NCBI RefSeq assembly: GCF_000620105.1
Contig: NZ_JHVK01000003.1
Span: 294,804-358,803 of the forward strand
Direction of reading: 5' to 3'
From: Microvirgula aerodenitrificans DSM 15089
GTDB taxonomy: Bacteria; Pseudomonadota; Gammaproteobacteria; Burkholderiales; Aquaspirillaceae
DNA length: 64,000 nt
Shown: positions 1 through 8,880 of the stretch, one piece after another
Layout: every line of letters begins with the position of its first letter
Numbering within the stretch: position 1 is the stretch's first letter
Notes under the pieces: generated by a model
Told to the model about the DNA's origin: nothing
What the model saw: the letters and a program-made list of their open reading frames with translations, nothing else
Databases searched by the model: none
Translations under genes and position numbers: made by a program

Positions 1-260
1 CCTTTCTCCAGCGTCACCGCTGCCCTGGTCTCGATGCTGTCCGCCACCATGCCGGCATCGCCCAGTTGCAGCGACAGCGCCATCGAGAAGCAGCCGGCAT
101 GGGCAGCACCGATCAGTTCTTCGGGATTGGTGCCGGGCCCGCCTTCGAAGCGGCTTTTGAATCCGTAGGGCGTCTCCTGCAAAACGCCGCTCTGGGTCGA
201 GATCGTACCCGCGCCATCCTTGATGCTGCCATGCCATTTTGCCGATGCCGTCTTCTGCAT
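1..260 (-). CDS. OsmC/Ohr-type peroxiredoxin, C-terminus cut by window edge
   Basis: The reading frame starts at an ATG at 260 and runs off the left edge after 86 residues. An AGGAG ribosome site sits 8 bases before the start. The visible part begins MQKTASAKWHGSIKDG and contains TNPEELIGAAHAGCFSMAL, which matches the first conserved block of the OsmC family; its Cys would be the peroxidatic residue. OsmC proteins reduce organic hydroperoxides in the cytoplasm. The second conserved Cys lies outside the window, so OsmC cannot be separated from other subfamilies. It lies downstream of the NUDIX gene on the same strand with a 92-bp gap. Confidence 0.8.
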   Translation of the reverse strand, partial: MQKTASAKWHGSIKDGAGTISTQSGVLQETPYGFKSRFEGGPGTNPEELIGAAHAGCFSMALSLQLGDAGMVADSIETRAAVTLEK

Positions 261-352
261 GAGAGCGCTCCTGAAGGGGGAATGGAAGGCGCGGCAGGAA
301 TGCCGCGCACTCTCGTTGTAGGCGACAAGACGACGATAGACCAGCGGCAGTG

Positions 353-973
353 TCAGCGACCGGTCACGGCACAGGCAAGAATGCGCAGCATGGCGGCGGT
401 GGCACCCCAGACAAAGTGGTCGCCGTGGCTCAGCGACAGGTAGTGGCGCAGACGGCCGTCGCGCTCGATGGTATGCCTTTCGTACTGGCGTACATCCAGC
501 ACCCTGTCCAGCGGCAGCTCGAAGATCTCCGCCACCTCGCCCGGCTGCGGCACCAGCCCGGCCGGCGGCAGCAGCAGGCCGACCACCGGCGTGACGGAGA
601 AGCCGGTAATGGTCACATACGGAGGCAGCTCGCCGACCAGTCGCACCAGGTGCGGCGCCAGCGCAATTTCTTCCTGCGCCTCGCGCAGTGCGCAGGCGAC
701 GGCATCGACATCACCGGGCTCGCGTTTGCCGCCCGGGAAGCTGATCTGCCCGGCATGGTGGCGCAGCCCCTCGGTACGCCGCGTCAGCAGCACACCCGGC
801 CCGTCCGGACGCCAGACCAGCGGCACCAGCACCGCAGCAGGCCGTGCGTCGGCATCGTGGTGACGATCGGGGATATCGCCGGCCTGCTGGCCTGGATCGA
901 AGCGGGCAAGACAGTCGGACAGCCAGCGCGCGGCGTCCGGCAGCGCGGGAGGCAGAATCAGGGAGGGAGGCAT
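353..973 (-). CDS. NUDIX hydrolase, CoA pyrophosphatase type (NudL/YeaB-like)
   Basis: This 206-residue protein carries the CoA-pyrophosphatase form of the NUDIX box: LLTRRTEGLRHHAGQISFPG leads into GGKREPGD and ALREAQEEIAL. The acidic EExx pair needed for metal binding is intact. Family members hydrolyse CoA to phosphopantetheine and 3',5'-ADP, probably to clear damaged CoA. The frame is open up to 1060, but the ATG at 973 (MPPSLILPP) gives the usual family length; the longer version would add a low-quality extension running into the rho terminator. No good ribosome site is visible at either start. It follows rho on the same strand but is separated from it by a strong terminator. Confidence 0.85.
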   Translation of the reverse strand: MPPSLILPPALPDAARWLSDCLARFDPGQQAGDIPDRHHDADARPAAVLVPLVWRPDGPGVLLTRRTEGLRHHAGQISFPGGKREPGDVDAVACALREAQEEIALAPHLVRLVGELPPYVTITGFSVTPVVGLLLPPAGLVPQPGEVAEIFELPLDRVLDVRQYERHTIERDGRLRHYLSLSHGDHFVWGATAAMLRILACAVTGR

Positions 974-1021
974 CGTCACGGGATTGTCGGTCTCGAATCG
1001 GGGACCTGCGCATGCCGGCGC

Positions 1022-1055
1022 AAAAAACGCCGGGCGACAGGCACCCGGCGTTTTT
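1022..1055 (-). terminator. Rho-independent terminator after rho
   Basis: A 7-bp GC stem (CGCCGGG/CCCGGCG) is flanked by A and T runs on both sides, so it can work in either direction. It sits 27 bp beyond the rho stop codon. Confidence 0.85.
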
Positions 1056-1081
1056 ATCACATCCGCAACCGTTCCACGCGT

Positions 1082-2338
1082 TCAGCGACGCATCGAGTCG
1101 AAGAACTGCTGGTTGGTCTTGGTGCTCTTGAGCTTGTCGAGCATGAACTCCATCGCCTCGATGTCGTCCATCGGGTACAGCAGCTTGCGCAGCACCCACA
1201 GGCGCTGGAGCTGGTCCTGCGGCAGCAGCAATTCCTCGCGGCGGGTGCCGGAGCGATTGATGTTGATCGCCGGGAAGATCCGCTTTTCCGCCATGCGGCG
1301 GTCCAGGTGGATTTCCGAGTTGCCGGTGCCCTTGAATTCTTCGTAGATCACATCGTCCATGCGGCTGCCGGTATCGATCAGCGTAGTGCCGATGATGGTC
1401 AGCGAACCGCCCTCTTCGATGTTGCGCGCCGCACCGAGAATACGCTTCGGGCGTTGCAGCGCATTGGCGTCCACACCACCGGTCAGCACTTTGCCGGAAC
1501 TCGGCACGACGGTGTTGTAGGCACGGGCCAGACGGGTGATCGAGTCGAGCAGGATCACAACGTCCTTCTTGTGCTCGACCAGGCGCTTGGCCTTCTCGAT
1601 AACCATTTCGGCGACCTGGACGTGGCGGGTGGCCGGTTCGTCGAAGGTCGACGCCACCACTTCACCCTTGACCGTCCGGGTCATTTCCGTCACTTCTTCC
1701 GGCCGTTCGTCGATCAGCAGCACGATCAGGATCACGTCCGGATGGTTGGCGGCGATCGCATGGGCGATATGCTGCAGCATCACGGTCTTGCCGGACTTCG
1801 GCGGAGCAACCAGCAGGCTGCGCTGACCACGGCCGATCGGCGCGACCAGGTCGATGACGCGACCGGTGATGTTTTCTTCGCTCTTGATGTCGCGTTCCAG
1901 CGACATCCGCTCGGTCGGATGCAGCGGCGTCAGGTTTTCGAACAGGATCTTGTTCTTGGCCTTGTCCGGGGTCTCACCGTTGATGCGGTCGACCTTGACC
2001 AGCGCGAAATACCGCTCGCCTTCCTTCGGCATGCGGATTTCACCCTCAATGGTGTCACCGGTATGAAGGTTGAAGCGGCGGATCTGCGACGGGCTGATAT
2101 AGATATCATCCGGGCCGGCCAGATACGAGGTATCCGGGGAGCGCAGAAAACCGAAGCCGTCGGGCAGGACTTCAAGCGTGCCATCGCCAAAAATGCTTTC
2201 GCCTTTCTTGGCCTGGTTTTTCAAAAGCGCAAAGATGAGATCCTGCTTGCGCAGGCGGTTCGCGCCTTCGATTTCGAGTGAAGCCGCCGTCTCGACGAGT
2301 TGGCTGACGTGCTGATGTTTAAGGTCGGAAAGATGCAT
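1082..2338 (-). CDS. rho: Transcription termination factor Rho
   Basis: Rho is the hexameric RNA-dependent ATPase helicase that ends transcription. The 418-residue frame has the N-terminal helix bundle ([16 protein letters not shown]), the primary RNA-binding cold-shock-like domain ([19 protein letters not shown]), the P-loop [12 protein letters not shown], Walker [17 protein letters not shown], the Q-loop/R-loop region ([20 protein letters not shown]) and the C-terminal block [19 protein letters not shown]. The start was set at the ATG at 2338, which aligns with E. coli Rho; an in-frame ATG at 2353 would add five residues. Neither has a clear Shine-Dalgarno. It lies 119 bp downstream of trxA in the same direction, as in many betaproteobacteria. 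Confidence 0.97.
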   Translation of the reverse strand: MHLSDLKHQHVSQLVETAASLEIEGANRLRKQDLIFALLKNQAKKGESIFGDGTLEVLPDGFGFLRSPDTSYLAGPDDIYISPSQIRRFNLHTGDTIEGEIRMPKEGERYFALVKVDRINGETPDKAKNKILFENLTPLHPTERMSLERDIKSEENITGRVIDLVAPIGRGQRSLLVAPPKSGKTVMLQHIAHAIAANHPDVILIVLLIDERPEEVTEMTRTVKGEVVASTFDEPATRHVQVAEMVIEKAKRLVEHKKDVVILLDSITRLARAYNTVVPSSGKVLTGGVDANALQRPKRILGAARNIEEGGSLTIIGTTLIDTGSRMDDVIYEEFKGTGNSEIHLDRRMAEKRIFPAININRSGTRREELLLPQDQLQRLWVLRKLLYPMDDIEAMEFMLDKLKSTKTNQQFFDSMRR

Positions 2339-2407
2339 AAAGGGTGAGTGCACGCGAGGAACGTGTGGGGGGTGACGCGGAAGGAGGAAGGGGAAACGGT
2401 ACGGTTT

Positions 2408-2429
2408 CGGGCGGCCTGGACGCCGCCCG
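2408..2429 (-). other. Hairpin between trxA and rho
   Basis: CGGGCGGC and GCCGCCCG form an 8-bp stem with a 6-base loop 29 bp past the trxA stop. No U-run follows on the minus strand, so it is more likely a leader or mRNA-stability structure of rho than a full terminator. Confidence 0.45.
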
Positions 2430-2457
2430 AGAGATTTCTTGACTCAGCTTAGACAGA

Positions 2458-2787
2458 TTAGATGTTGCTGTCAACAAACGCGGTCAGCTGGCTCTTGGCC
2501 AGAGCGCCGACCTTGGTGGCAACCACATTGCCGTCCTTGAAAATCATCAGCGTCGGGATGCCGCGGATGCCGTACTTCGGCGGCGTGGTTTCGTTCTGGT
2601 CGATGTTCAGCTTGGTGATTTTCAGCTTGCCGTCGTATTCCTTGGCAATTTCATCGAGAATCGGCGCGATCATTTTGCAAGGGCCACACCATTCGGCCCA
2701 GTAGTCGACCAGTACCGGGCCTTGTGCCTTCAACACTTCTTCTTCAAAAGAGGCGTCGGTGACATGGACGATCAGTTCGCTGCTCAT
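2458..2787 (-). CDS. trxA: Thioredoxin 1
   Basis: A 109-residue thioredoxin with the redox motif WCGPCK near residue 33, the cis-Pro segment [11 protein letters not shown] and the usual length. It reduces cytoplasmic disulfides and feeds ribonucleotide reductase and others. The start ATG at 2787 has GGAG 7 bases upstream. It is transcribed towards rho from a good promoter (2827-2855). Confidence 0.97.
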   Translation of the reverse strand: MSSELIVHVTDASFEEEVLKAQGPVLVDYWAEWCGPCKMIAPILDEIAKEYDGKLKITKLNIDQNETTPPKYGIRGIPTLMIFKDGNVVATKVGALAKSQLTAFVDSNI

Positions 2788-2826
2788 TGTGTTCTCCGTG
2801 TTGGTGCGCGTGGGCTGTATCGATTG

Positions 2827-2855
2827 ATAGTAACAAGCGCATCCTGCGCCGACAA
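2827..2855 (-). promoter_or_regulatory. Sigma-70 promoter of trxA
   Basis: On the minus strand TTGTCG (2855-2850) and TACTAT (2832-2827) are separated by exactly 17 bp. They lie 40-68 bp before the trxA start. Confidence 0.6.
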
Positions 2856-2897
2856 GGCACGCGACCGGGTGTCGTGCTGCATTGCACGGTCATGACA

Positions 2898-4490
2898 CTA
2901 GCAAGCGGGTGCCGGCGCCACACCCAGCGCCGCCTGCAGCAATTCCCGGGTGTACGACGCCTGTGGTGCATCGAACACTTCCCGCGTCGGTCCGGCCTCG
3001 ACCACCCGTCCGTTGCGCAGCACCACTACATCATGGGCAATGGCGCGGATCACCGCCAGATCGTGCGAAATGAACAGATACGCAAGACCGTATTTCTGCT
3101 GCAGCCGTTTCAGCAGCTCCAGCACCTGGCGCTGGATCGACACGTCCAGCGCGCTGGTCGGCTCGTCCAGCAGCAACAGCCGTGGCTCGAGCACCAGCGC
3201 CCGGGCAATGGCTATGCGCTGGCGCTGCCCACCGGAAAACGCATGCGGATAGCGATCACAGGCCTTCTCGTCCAGCCCGACTTCGCGCAGGATCTCCACC
3301 ACCCGGGCCCGGCGTGCCGATGCCGACAGGTCGGTCCGGTGCAGCGCCAGTCCTTCACCGACGATCTCGCCAACGGTCAGCCGTGGCGACAGCGAGGAAT
3401 ACGGGTCCTGGAACACCATTTGCACGTCGCGCCGCAAGCTGCGCAGCGCACGCGGCGCCAGAGCCAATACCGACTGCCCGGCGAAGACCACGCGGCCGGT
3501 AGCCGGCAGCAGCCGCAGCAGCGCCAGCCCGAAGGTGGTCTTGCCGGAGCCGGACTCGCCAACCAGGCCCAGCGTGCGCCCCGGTGCAATGCAACAGGAC
3601 ACCCCGTCGACCGCCACCGTTTCCTCACGCCGGAACCAGCCGGCCTGACGGGAGAAAACGACCCGCACCGCCTCCGCGTCCAGCAGCGGGGGCTCGGTCG
3701 ACGGCGCCTGCGGTGCCAGCGGCTCGGGGCGGCTGGCCAGCAGCGTCCGGGTGTACTCGTGCCGGGGCCGGGCAAAGACGTCCGCCACCGGCCCGCTCTC
3801 AACCAGCGCACCATGGCGCATCACGGCCACGCGATCGGCAAAGCGCTGCACCAGATTCAGATCATGGGTAATGAACAGGATCGCCATGCCGAACTCGCGC
3901 TGCAGCTCGTCGAGCAGCGACAGGATCTGCGCCTGCACGGTCACGTCCAGCGCCGTAGTCGGCTCGTCGGCAATCAGCAGTTGCGGACGACAGGCCAGCG
4001 CCATGGCAATCATCGCCCGCTGACGCTGACCGCCGGACAGCTCGAACGGATAGCGCCCGAGCTTTTTTTCCGGCTCGGGAATGCGCACCCGCCCCAGCAG
4101 CGCCAGCGCTTCCGCCCGCGCCTGCCGGCCGCTCAGTCCGCGGTGGACGGTCAGCGACTCGGCAATCTGGTTGCCGATGGGATACAGCGGGTTCAGCGCC
4201 GTCATCGGCTCCTGGAAGATCATGGCGATATCGTGCCCGCGCAGCCGGGCAATATCGCGCTCGGGCAACGTGGTCAGCTCCCGCCCCGCCCAGCGCACGC
4301 TGCCGGACAGGGTGGCTTCCGGATGCAGCCGCAGCAGTGCACTGGCAGCCTGGGTCTTGCCGGAGCCGGACTCGCCGACCAGGGCAAGTTTCTCGCCGGC
4401 ACGGATGTCGAATGTCACTCCGTCGACCACAGCCTGCCCATCGTAGCGAACGGCAAGGTTTTCCACCTGCAGCAGCACCGTATCGCTCAT
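2898..4490 (-). CDS. yejF: Peptide ABC transporter, double ATPase YejF
   Basis: This 530-residue protein has two complete ABC ATPase domains. Each has a GESGSGKT Walker A, a signature ([12 protein letters not shown] and [12 protein letters not shown]) and a Walker B ([12 protein letters not shown] and [12 protein letters not shown]). Such a fused pair energises the YejBE permease for uptake of short peptides (microcin C and host peptides in enterobacteria). Its start overlaps the yejE stop by four bases (ATGA), so it is the last gene of yejB-dgc-yejE-yejF. No periplasmic binding protein gene (yejA) is next to the operon in this window. Confidence 0.93.
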   Translation of the reverse strand: MSDTVLLQVENLAVRYDGQAVVDGVTFDIRAGEKLALVGESGSGKTQAASALLRLHPEATLSGSVRWAGRELTTLPERDIARLRGHDIAMIFQEPMTALNPLYPIGNQIAESLTVHRGLSGRQARAEALALLGRVRIPEPEKKLGRYPFELSGGQRQRAMIAMALACRPQLLIADEPTTALDVTVQAQILSLLDELQREFGMAILFITHDLNLVQRFADRVAVMRHGALVESGPVADVFARPRHEYTRTLLASRPEPLAPQAPSTEPPLLDAEAVRVVFSRQAGWFRREETVAVDGVSCCIAPGRTLGLVGESGSGKTTFGLALLRLLPATGRVVFAGQSVLALAPRALRSLRRDVQMVFQDPYSSLSPRLTVGEIVGEGLALHRTDLSASARRARVVEILREVGLDEKACDRYPHAFSGGQRQRIAIARALVLEPRLLLLDEPTSALDVSIQRQVLELLKRLQQKYGLAYLFISHDLAVIRAIAHDVVVLRNGRVVEAGPTREVFDAPQASYTRELLQAALGVAPAPAC

Positions 4491-5524
4491 CGTCCCTCCC
4501 GGCGCGGGTCGAAGGCTTCGCGCAGGCCTTCACCGATAAAGATCAGCAATGTCAGCGTGCCGGTCAGCACCAGAAAGGTCGACAGACCGATCCACCAGGC
4601 ATCCAGGTTGTCCTTGCCCTGGGCCAGCAGTTCGCCAAGGCTGGCCGTGCTCGATGGCACCCCCAGGCCGAGAAAGTCGAGCGAGGTCAGCGCCAGAATG
4701 GCGCCGGACACGCGAAACGGCAGGAAGGTGATGACCGGCGTCATCGAATTCGGCAGCACGTGCCGCCACATGATCTGTGCGCTGCCGAGGCCGAGCGCGC
4801 GCGCCGCCAGCACATATTCCATCTGCCGGTTGCGCAGGAATTCGGCCCGCACATAGTCGGCCAGTCCCATCCAGCCGAACAGCGCCAGCAGGATCAGCAG
4901 CAGCGACAGGCTCGGCGTGAACAGCGACGCAAAAATGATCAGCAGGTACAGCTCGGGCAGCGAGCCCCATATCTCGATAAAGCGCTGCAGGAACAGATCG
5001 GTCTTGCCGCCGAAATAGCCCTGCACCGCACCGGCCAGCACACCGACCAGGCTGCCGACCACCGTCAGCGCCAGCGCGAACAGCACCGACAGCCGGAAGC
5101 CGTAGACCACCCGGGCCAGCACGTCGCGTCCCCGGTCATCGGTTCCCAGCCAGTTCTCGCGCGACGGCGCCGCCGGGTTCGGGTCGCGCGCATAGTAGTT
5201 GATGCTGTCGAAGCGGTACGGCACCGGCGGATACACGGCGAAATTGCCACCGCGCTTCAGCCTGTCGACGATGAACGGGTCGTGATAGTCGGGTGGCGTG
5301 ACAAAGTCTCCGCCAAAAGCGGTTTCCGGATAGTCGACCAGCAGCGGAAAGTAGTACCGGCCGTCATAGCGCACCAGCAATGGCTTGTCATTGCACAGCA
5401 CGTCGGCGAACAGGCTCAGCACGAACAGCAGCGTGAACAGGATCAGGCTCACATAACCGCGCCGGTGTGCGCGGAAACGGCGCCAGGCCCGGGCGCGGGG
5501 CGGCAGCGCGGCGGCTTCGGTCAT
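4487..5524 (-). CDS. yejE: Peptide ABC transporter permease YejE
   Basis: A 345-residue inner-membrane permease. It has an N-terminal membrane segment after a basic tail (RRGYVSLILFTLLFVLSLFA), a large periplasmic region (NWLGTDDRGRDVLARVVYGF) and a binding-protein-dependent transport domain with the EAA-like loop EYVLAARALGLGSAQIMWRH. Length and the YYFPLLVDYPETAFGGDF block match YejE. The start overlaps the upstream diguanylate cyclase stop by four bases (ATGA), so translation is likely coupled. Confidence 0.93.
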   Translation of the reverse strand: MTEAAALPPRARAWRRFRAHRRGYVSLILFTLLFVLSLFADVLCNDKPLLVRYDGRYYFPLLVDYPETAFGGDFVTPPDYHDPFIVDRLKRGGNFAVYPPVPYRFDSINYYARDPNPAAPSRENWLGTDDRGRDVLARVVYGFRLSVLFALALTVVGSLVGVLAGAVQGYFGGKTDLFLQRFIEIWGSLPELYLLIIFASLFTPSLSLLLILLALFGWMGLADYVRAEFLRNRQMEYVLAARALGLGSAQIMWRHVLPNSMTPVITFLPFRVSGAILALTSLDFLGLGVPSSTASLGELLAQGKDNLDAWWIGLSTFLVLTGTLTLLIFIGEGLREAFDPRREGR

Positions 5525-6576
5525 GCCTGCGCTCCGCTTTCGACGGACATGATGCAGTTGCGACCGGCTTCCTTGGCCCGGTACAGCGCCGCGTCGGCGC
5601 GGGCCAGCAACTGCATCGGGCTGTCGGCCAGCTGATTGCCGCAGGTCGACACGCCGATGGATACGGTCAGCGGCACACGCCGCCCATCCGGCAGTACGAC
5701 CGGCTCGCCGCCGATCTGGGTGCGGATGCGGTCGGCCACCAGCCGAGCCTGACCCAGCGCGGTCTGCGGCAGCAGGACTGCGAATTCTTCGCCACCATAG
5801 CGCGCGGCCACGTCACAGCCGCGCAACTGACCGCGCATGCGGTTGGCCAGCGTGCGCAGCACGATGTCGCCGGCGACGTGACCGTGGGTATCGTTGATGC
5901 GCTTGAAATGATCGGCATCGAGAAACAGACAGGAAATCGGCGCGCCATGCCGGCGCGCCCGCGCCAGTTCCTCGTCGATGCGCTGGTCGAAATAGCGCCG
6001 GTTGTAGAGGCCGGTCAGCGGATCGGTCAGGCCGAGCTGCTTCAGCCGCTCGCGGTTCAGCACATTGTCGAGACACAGCGCAGTCACGGCAGCGAACCGT
6101 TCAATGAAGTCGGTGGCCTGATCCGGTGCAAACCGCTCCGGGTCGCGGCTGCCGAGTACCACCAGCCCGATCAGTGTGCTGTCGCGCCACAGCGGCATCA
6201 GCGCCACACTGCCGGGCAATTCTGCCCAGTCCAGCGCCAGTTCGCCGAGCACTTCGCCCGGACTGCCGAGCCGCACCCGGGTCGGCAATTCACCAAGGCG
6301 CTCGACCAGCCGGGCCGGCTCCCGCTCGAGCAGCAGCCCGTCCGGCAGGACCTCGTCGTAGCCAAGAATGGCGGACACCTCGCCATGGCTGTCGGCCAGC
6401 AGCAGCCATGCCTGTTCCAGTGCCATGCGCGCCGGCAACTGATCGCGTATCCCGGCCAGAAACTGGCCGAAGCCGCTGGCACCGATCAGTGCCAGTTCGA
6501 TCGCCTGGAATCGCCGCAGCACCACCTCGTTGCGCTGGGCGTTCTCCAGCATTTGCGCATAGGACAGATCCATCAT
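5521..6576 (-). CDS. GGDEF diguanylate cyclase inside the yej operon
   Basis: This 351-residue cytoplasmic protein has an N-terminal region of about 180 residues resembling a GAF-type sensor (LEQAWLLLADSHGEVSAIL, ALMPLWRDSTLIGLVVLGSR), then a full GGDEF domain. It contains DPLTGLYNRRYFD, FKRINDTHGHVAGD and the active-site loop RYGGEEFAVLL. An RxxD inhibitory site (RGCD) lies five residues before GGEEF, so an active, product-inhibited c-di-GMP synthase is expected. AGGAG precedes two consecutive ATGs (6576, 6573). The gene starts 6 bp after yejB and ends in an ATGA overlap with yejE. The signal bound by the N-terminal region cannot be read from sequence. Confidence 0.9.
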   Translation of the reverse strand: MMDLSYAQMLENAQRNEVVLRRFQAIELALIGASGFGQFLAGIRDQLPARMALEQAWLLLADSHGEVSAILGYDEVLPDGLLLEREPARLVERLGELPTRVRLGSPGEVLGELALDWAELPGSVALMPLWRDSTLIGLVVLGSRDPERFAPDQATDFIERFAAVTALCLDNVLNRERLKQLGLTDPLTGLYNRRYFDQRIDEELARARRHGAPISCLFLDADHFKRINDTHGHVAGDIVLRTLANRMRGQLRGCDVAARYGGEEFAVLLPQTALGQARLVADRIRTQIGGEPVVLPDGRRVPLTVSIGVSTCGNQLADSPMQLLARADAALYRAKEAGRNCIMSVESGAQA

Positions 6577-6582
6577 CGGCTC

Positions 6583-7638
6583 CTATCCGCCCACAGAGTC
6601 GAAGCGCAGGCGCGGGTCGACCCAGACATAGCACAGGTCGGACAGCAGCCTCGCCACCAGCCCGATCAGCGTAAACAGGTACAGAGTGCCCATCACGACC
6701 GGATAGTCACGCTTGACCACCGCGTCGTAGGACAGCAGCCCGAGTCCGTCGAGCGAGAAGATCGTCTCGATCAGCAGGCTGCCGGAAAAGAAAGCGCCGA
6801 TAAAGGCGGAGGGAAAACCGGTAATCAGCGGGATCATCGCGTTGCGGAACACGTGTTTGTACAGGATGCGGTTTTCACTGACGCCCTTGGCCCGGGCGGT
6901 CAGCACATACTGGCTGCGGATCTGCTCGAGAAAGGTGTTCTTGGTCAGCAGCGTCATCACTGCCAGGCTGCCGACCACCGATGCCGTCACCGGCAGCACC
7001 ATGTGCCACAGATAGTCGGCAATGCGCGCGGGCCAGTCCAGCTCGTTCCAGTTGTCGGACACCAGTCCGCGCAGCGGAAACACTTCCAGGAAACTGCCGC
7101 CGCCGAACAGTACCAGCAGGGCCACGCCAAGCACGAAGCCGGGGATCGCATAGCCGACCAGCAGCAGCGTGCTGGTGGCGACATCGAAGGCGGAACCATC
7201 GCGCACGGCTTTGCGAATGCCGAGCGGAATCGAGATCAGATAGGTCAGGAAGAACGTCCACAGGCCGAGACTCATCGACACCGGCAGCTTGGACACCACC
7301 AGCGACCCCACCGACTGGTGATGATAGAAGCTCTCGCCAAGATCGAAATGCAGGTAGCGCCAGATCATGTCACCAAAACGCTGGTAAGCCGGTTTGTCGA
7401 AACCGTACAGCGTTTTCAGTTCGGCCAGCCGGTCGGCATCCAGCCCGCCCGATGCGCGGTAGAAGCCGGTATTGGTCGTCACCATCTCGCCGACCTGCGC
7501 GCCACGGAGTTCGCGGGCCAGTTGCTCGACCGGGCCGCCCGGCACGAACTGGATCACCATGAAGGTGACCAGCAGGATGCCGAACAGGGTCGGCACCATC
7601 AGCAGCAGGCGTTTGGCGATATAGCGCCACAGGTTCAT
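6583..7638 (-). CDS. yejB: Peptide ABC transporter permease YejB
   Basis: A 351-residue permease that starts MNLWRYIAKRLLLMVPTLFG. It has the hallmarks of YejB: IQFVPGGPVEQ near the N-terminus, LPVSMSLGLWTFFLTYLISI, SIPLGIRKAVRDGSAFDV and the EAA-type loop YVLTARAKGVSENRILYKH. The frame is open to 7671 but the ATG at 7638 aligns with the family start. It is the first gene of the operon and lies 145 bp downstream of selU, in the same direction. Confidence 0.93.
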   Translation of the reverse strand: MNLWRYIAKRLLLMVPTLFGILLVTFMVIQFVPGGPVEQLARELRGAQVGEMVTTNTGFYRASGGLDADRLAELKTLYGFDKPAYQRFGDMIWRYLHFDLGESFYHHQSVGSLVVSKLPVSMSLGLWTFFLTYLISIPLGIRKAVRDGSAFDVATSTLLLVGYAIPGFVLGVALLVLFGGGSFLEVFPLRGLVSDNWNELDWPARIADYLWHMVLPVTASVVGSLAVMTLLTKNTFLEQIRSQYVLTARAKGVSENRILYKHVFRNAMIPLITGFPSAFIGAFFSGSLLIETIFSLDGLGLLSYDAVVKRDYPVVMGTLYLFTLIGLVARLLSDLCYVWVDPRLRFDSVGG

Positions 7639-7783
7639 CAGTCGGTCCGGTCTGGCGGGGCGATGCCACAAGAATAAGGGTTGCTTGCACCCGCCGCCAA
7701 GACATAAACACGACTTCTGGCAGGGGATGACATGGTGACAGCACTGTTTGCGCCGGTCGTCGGCGAAAAGCCGTCAGCCTGTC

Positions 7784-8863
7784 TCAAGACGAGGGGGGCG
7801 GCGCCGATATTTTTTGCCGGTCATCCTGCCATTTCGCCGCCAGTGCGGTCAGCGCCGGAACGGACAGGTTGTCCAGCCGCAAGTGCTGCGCCTCGGCCAG
7901 ATTCGCATAGTGACGATCCGTCGAACGGCCATACAGCGGATCGTAATGCTCGACCAGCAGCGCCTCGACCAGTGCCGGGAAAGCGCCGGCCTTGATCAGC
8001 GCTTCCCACTGCGCCAGTTTTTCCCGGCCGTGCAACTCGCGCAACTGACCGAGCCGCGCCATCAGCGGCGCCGGCTGGCGCAGGAAGTAGTCGTAATCCT
8101 CCAGCAGGAAGCGGACCCGCTCGCCGAGCGGCACCTCCAGACACAGACAGTCCCCCTGATGCATCGCATCGATCAGGCTGCCCGGCACGGTCAGACGGCC
8201 GATCCGGCGCGACTCGGCCTCGATATGGACCGGCCTGGCCGGGTCGAGTGCGGACAGCGCCAGCCACAGCAGACTCTCGAAACGCTTCTGCGACGGTTGC
8301 GGTTCGTCCGGCAACGCCCCCAGCACCGATCCGCGATGGCAGGCCAGCCGTTCGAGGTCGAGCACCTGATGCCCGGCCTCCGCCAGCGCATCGAGCAGCC
8401 GGCTCTTGCCCGAGCCGGTCGGCCCGCACAGCACGCGGAACCGGAACCGGGCCGGCGCTTCAGCCAGCGCATCCATTACCTGCTTGCGGTACTGCTTGTA
8501 GCCGCCTTCCAGTTGCCGCGCGCCCCAGCCAACCTGCTGCAGGATCAGCGTCATCGCACCCGAACGCTGTCCGCCGCGCCAGCAGCAGACCAGCGGGCGC
8601 CAGCTCTTGGGCCGGTCGTGGAAACGGGCATCAAGGTGATGGGCGATATTGCGCGCGACCAGCGCAGCCCCCACCTTGCGCGCTTCGAAGGGCGATGCCT
8701 GTTTGTACAGCGTGCCGACGACGACGCGCTCGTCGTCGGACAGCACCGGACAATTGATGGCACCGGGAATATGATCGTCGGCGAACTCCGCCGGCGTGCG
8801 CACGTCGATGACCTCATCGAATTCGTCGCGCTGTGCTATGGTCGCGGGCGGCAAGAAACGCAT
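7784..8863 (-). CDS. selU: tRNA 2-selenouridine synthase (SelU/MnmH)
   Basis: A 359-residue protein with an N-terminal rhodanese domain (VIDVRTPAEFADDHIPGAIN; catalytic loop CCWRGGQRSGAM) followed by a P-loop domain (CGPTGSGKSRLLDAL). SelU uses selenophosphate to change 2-thiouridine at the wobble position of some tRNAs to 2-selenouridine. It is divergent from selD, which makes its substrate; only 17 bp separate the two start codons. No good ribosome site precedes the ATG at 8863. Confidence 0.93.
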   Translation of the reverse strand: MRFLPPATIAQRDEFDEVIDVRTPAEFADDHIPGAINCPVLSDDERVVVGTLYKQASPFEARKVGAALVARNIAHHLDARFHDRPKSWRPLVCCWRGGQRSGAMTLILQQVGWGARQLEGGYKQYRKQVMDALAEAPARFRFRVLCGPTGSGKSRLLDALAEAGHQVLDLERLACHRGSVLGALPDEPQPSQKRFESLLWLALSALDPARPVHIEAESRRIGRLTVPGSLIDAMHQGDCLCLEVPLGERVRFLLEDYDYFLRQPAPLMARLGQLRELHGREKLAQWEALIKAGAFPALVEALLVEHYDPLYGRSTDRHYANLAEAQHLRLDNLSVPALTALAAKWQDDRQKISAPPPSS

Positions 8864-8880
8864 GATAAAGGGCAGTAAAA

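Noticed and set aside
350..2281. 643-codon plus-strand ORF antisense to rho and the NUDIX gene
   Set aside because: It mirrors two well-supported genes, has Arg/His/Gln-rich low-complexity translation and no recognisable domain; a shadow of high-GC coding sequence.
2787..4856. 689-codon plus-strand ORF opposite yejF
   Set aside because: Opposite strand of a clear double ATPase; translation is Gln/Arg/His-rich with no motif.
5467..7677. 736-codon plus-strand ORF opposite the cyclase and yejB
   Set aside because: Spans several real genes on the other strand and resembles no protein family.
7639..7783. Possible yejA (binding protein) next to yejB
   Set aside because: Only 145 bp separate yejB from selU; there is no room for one.
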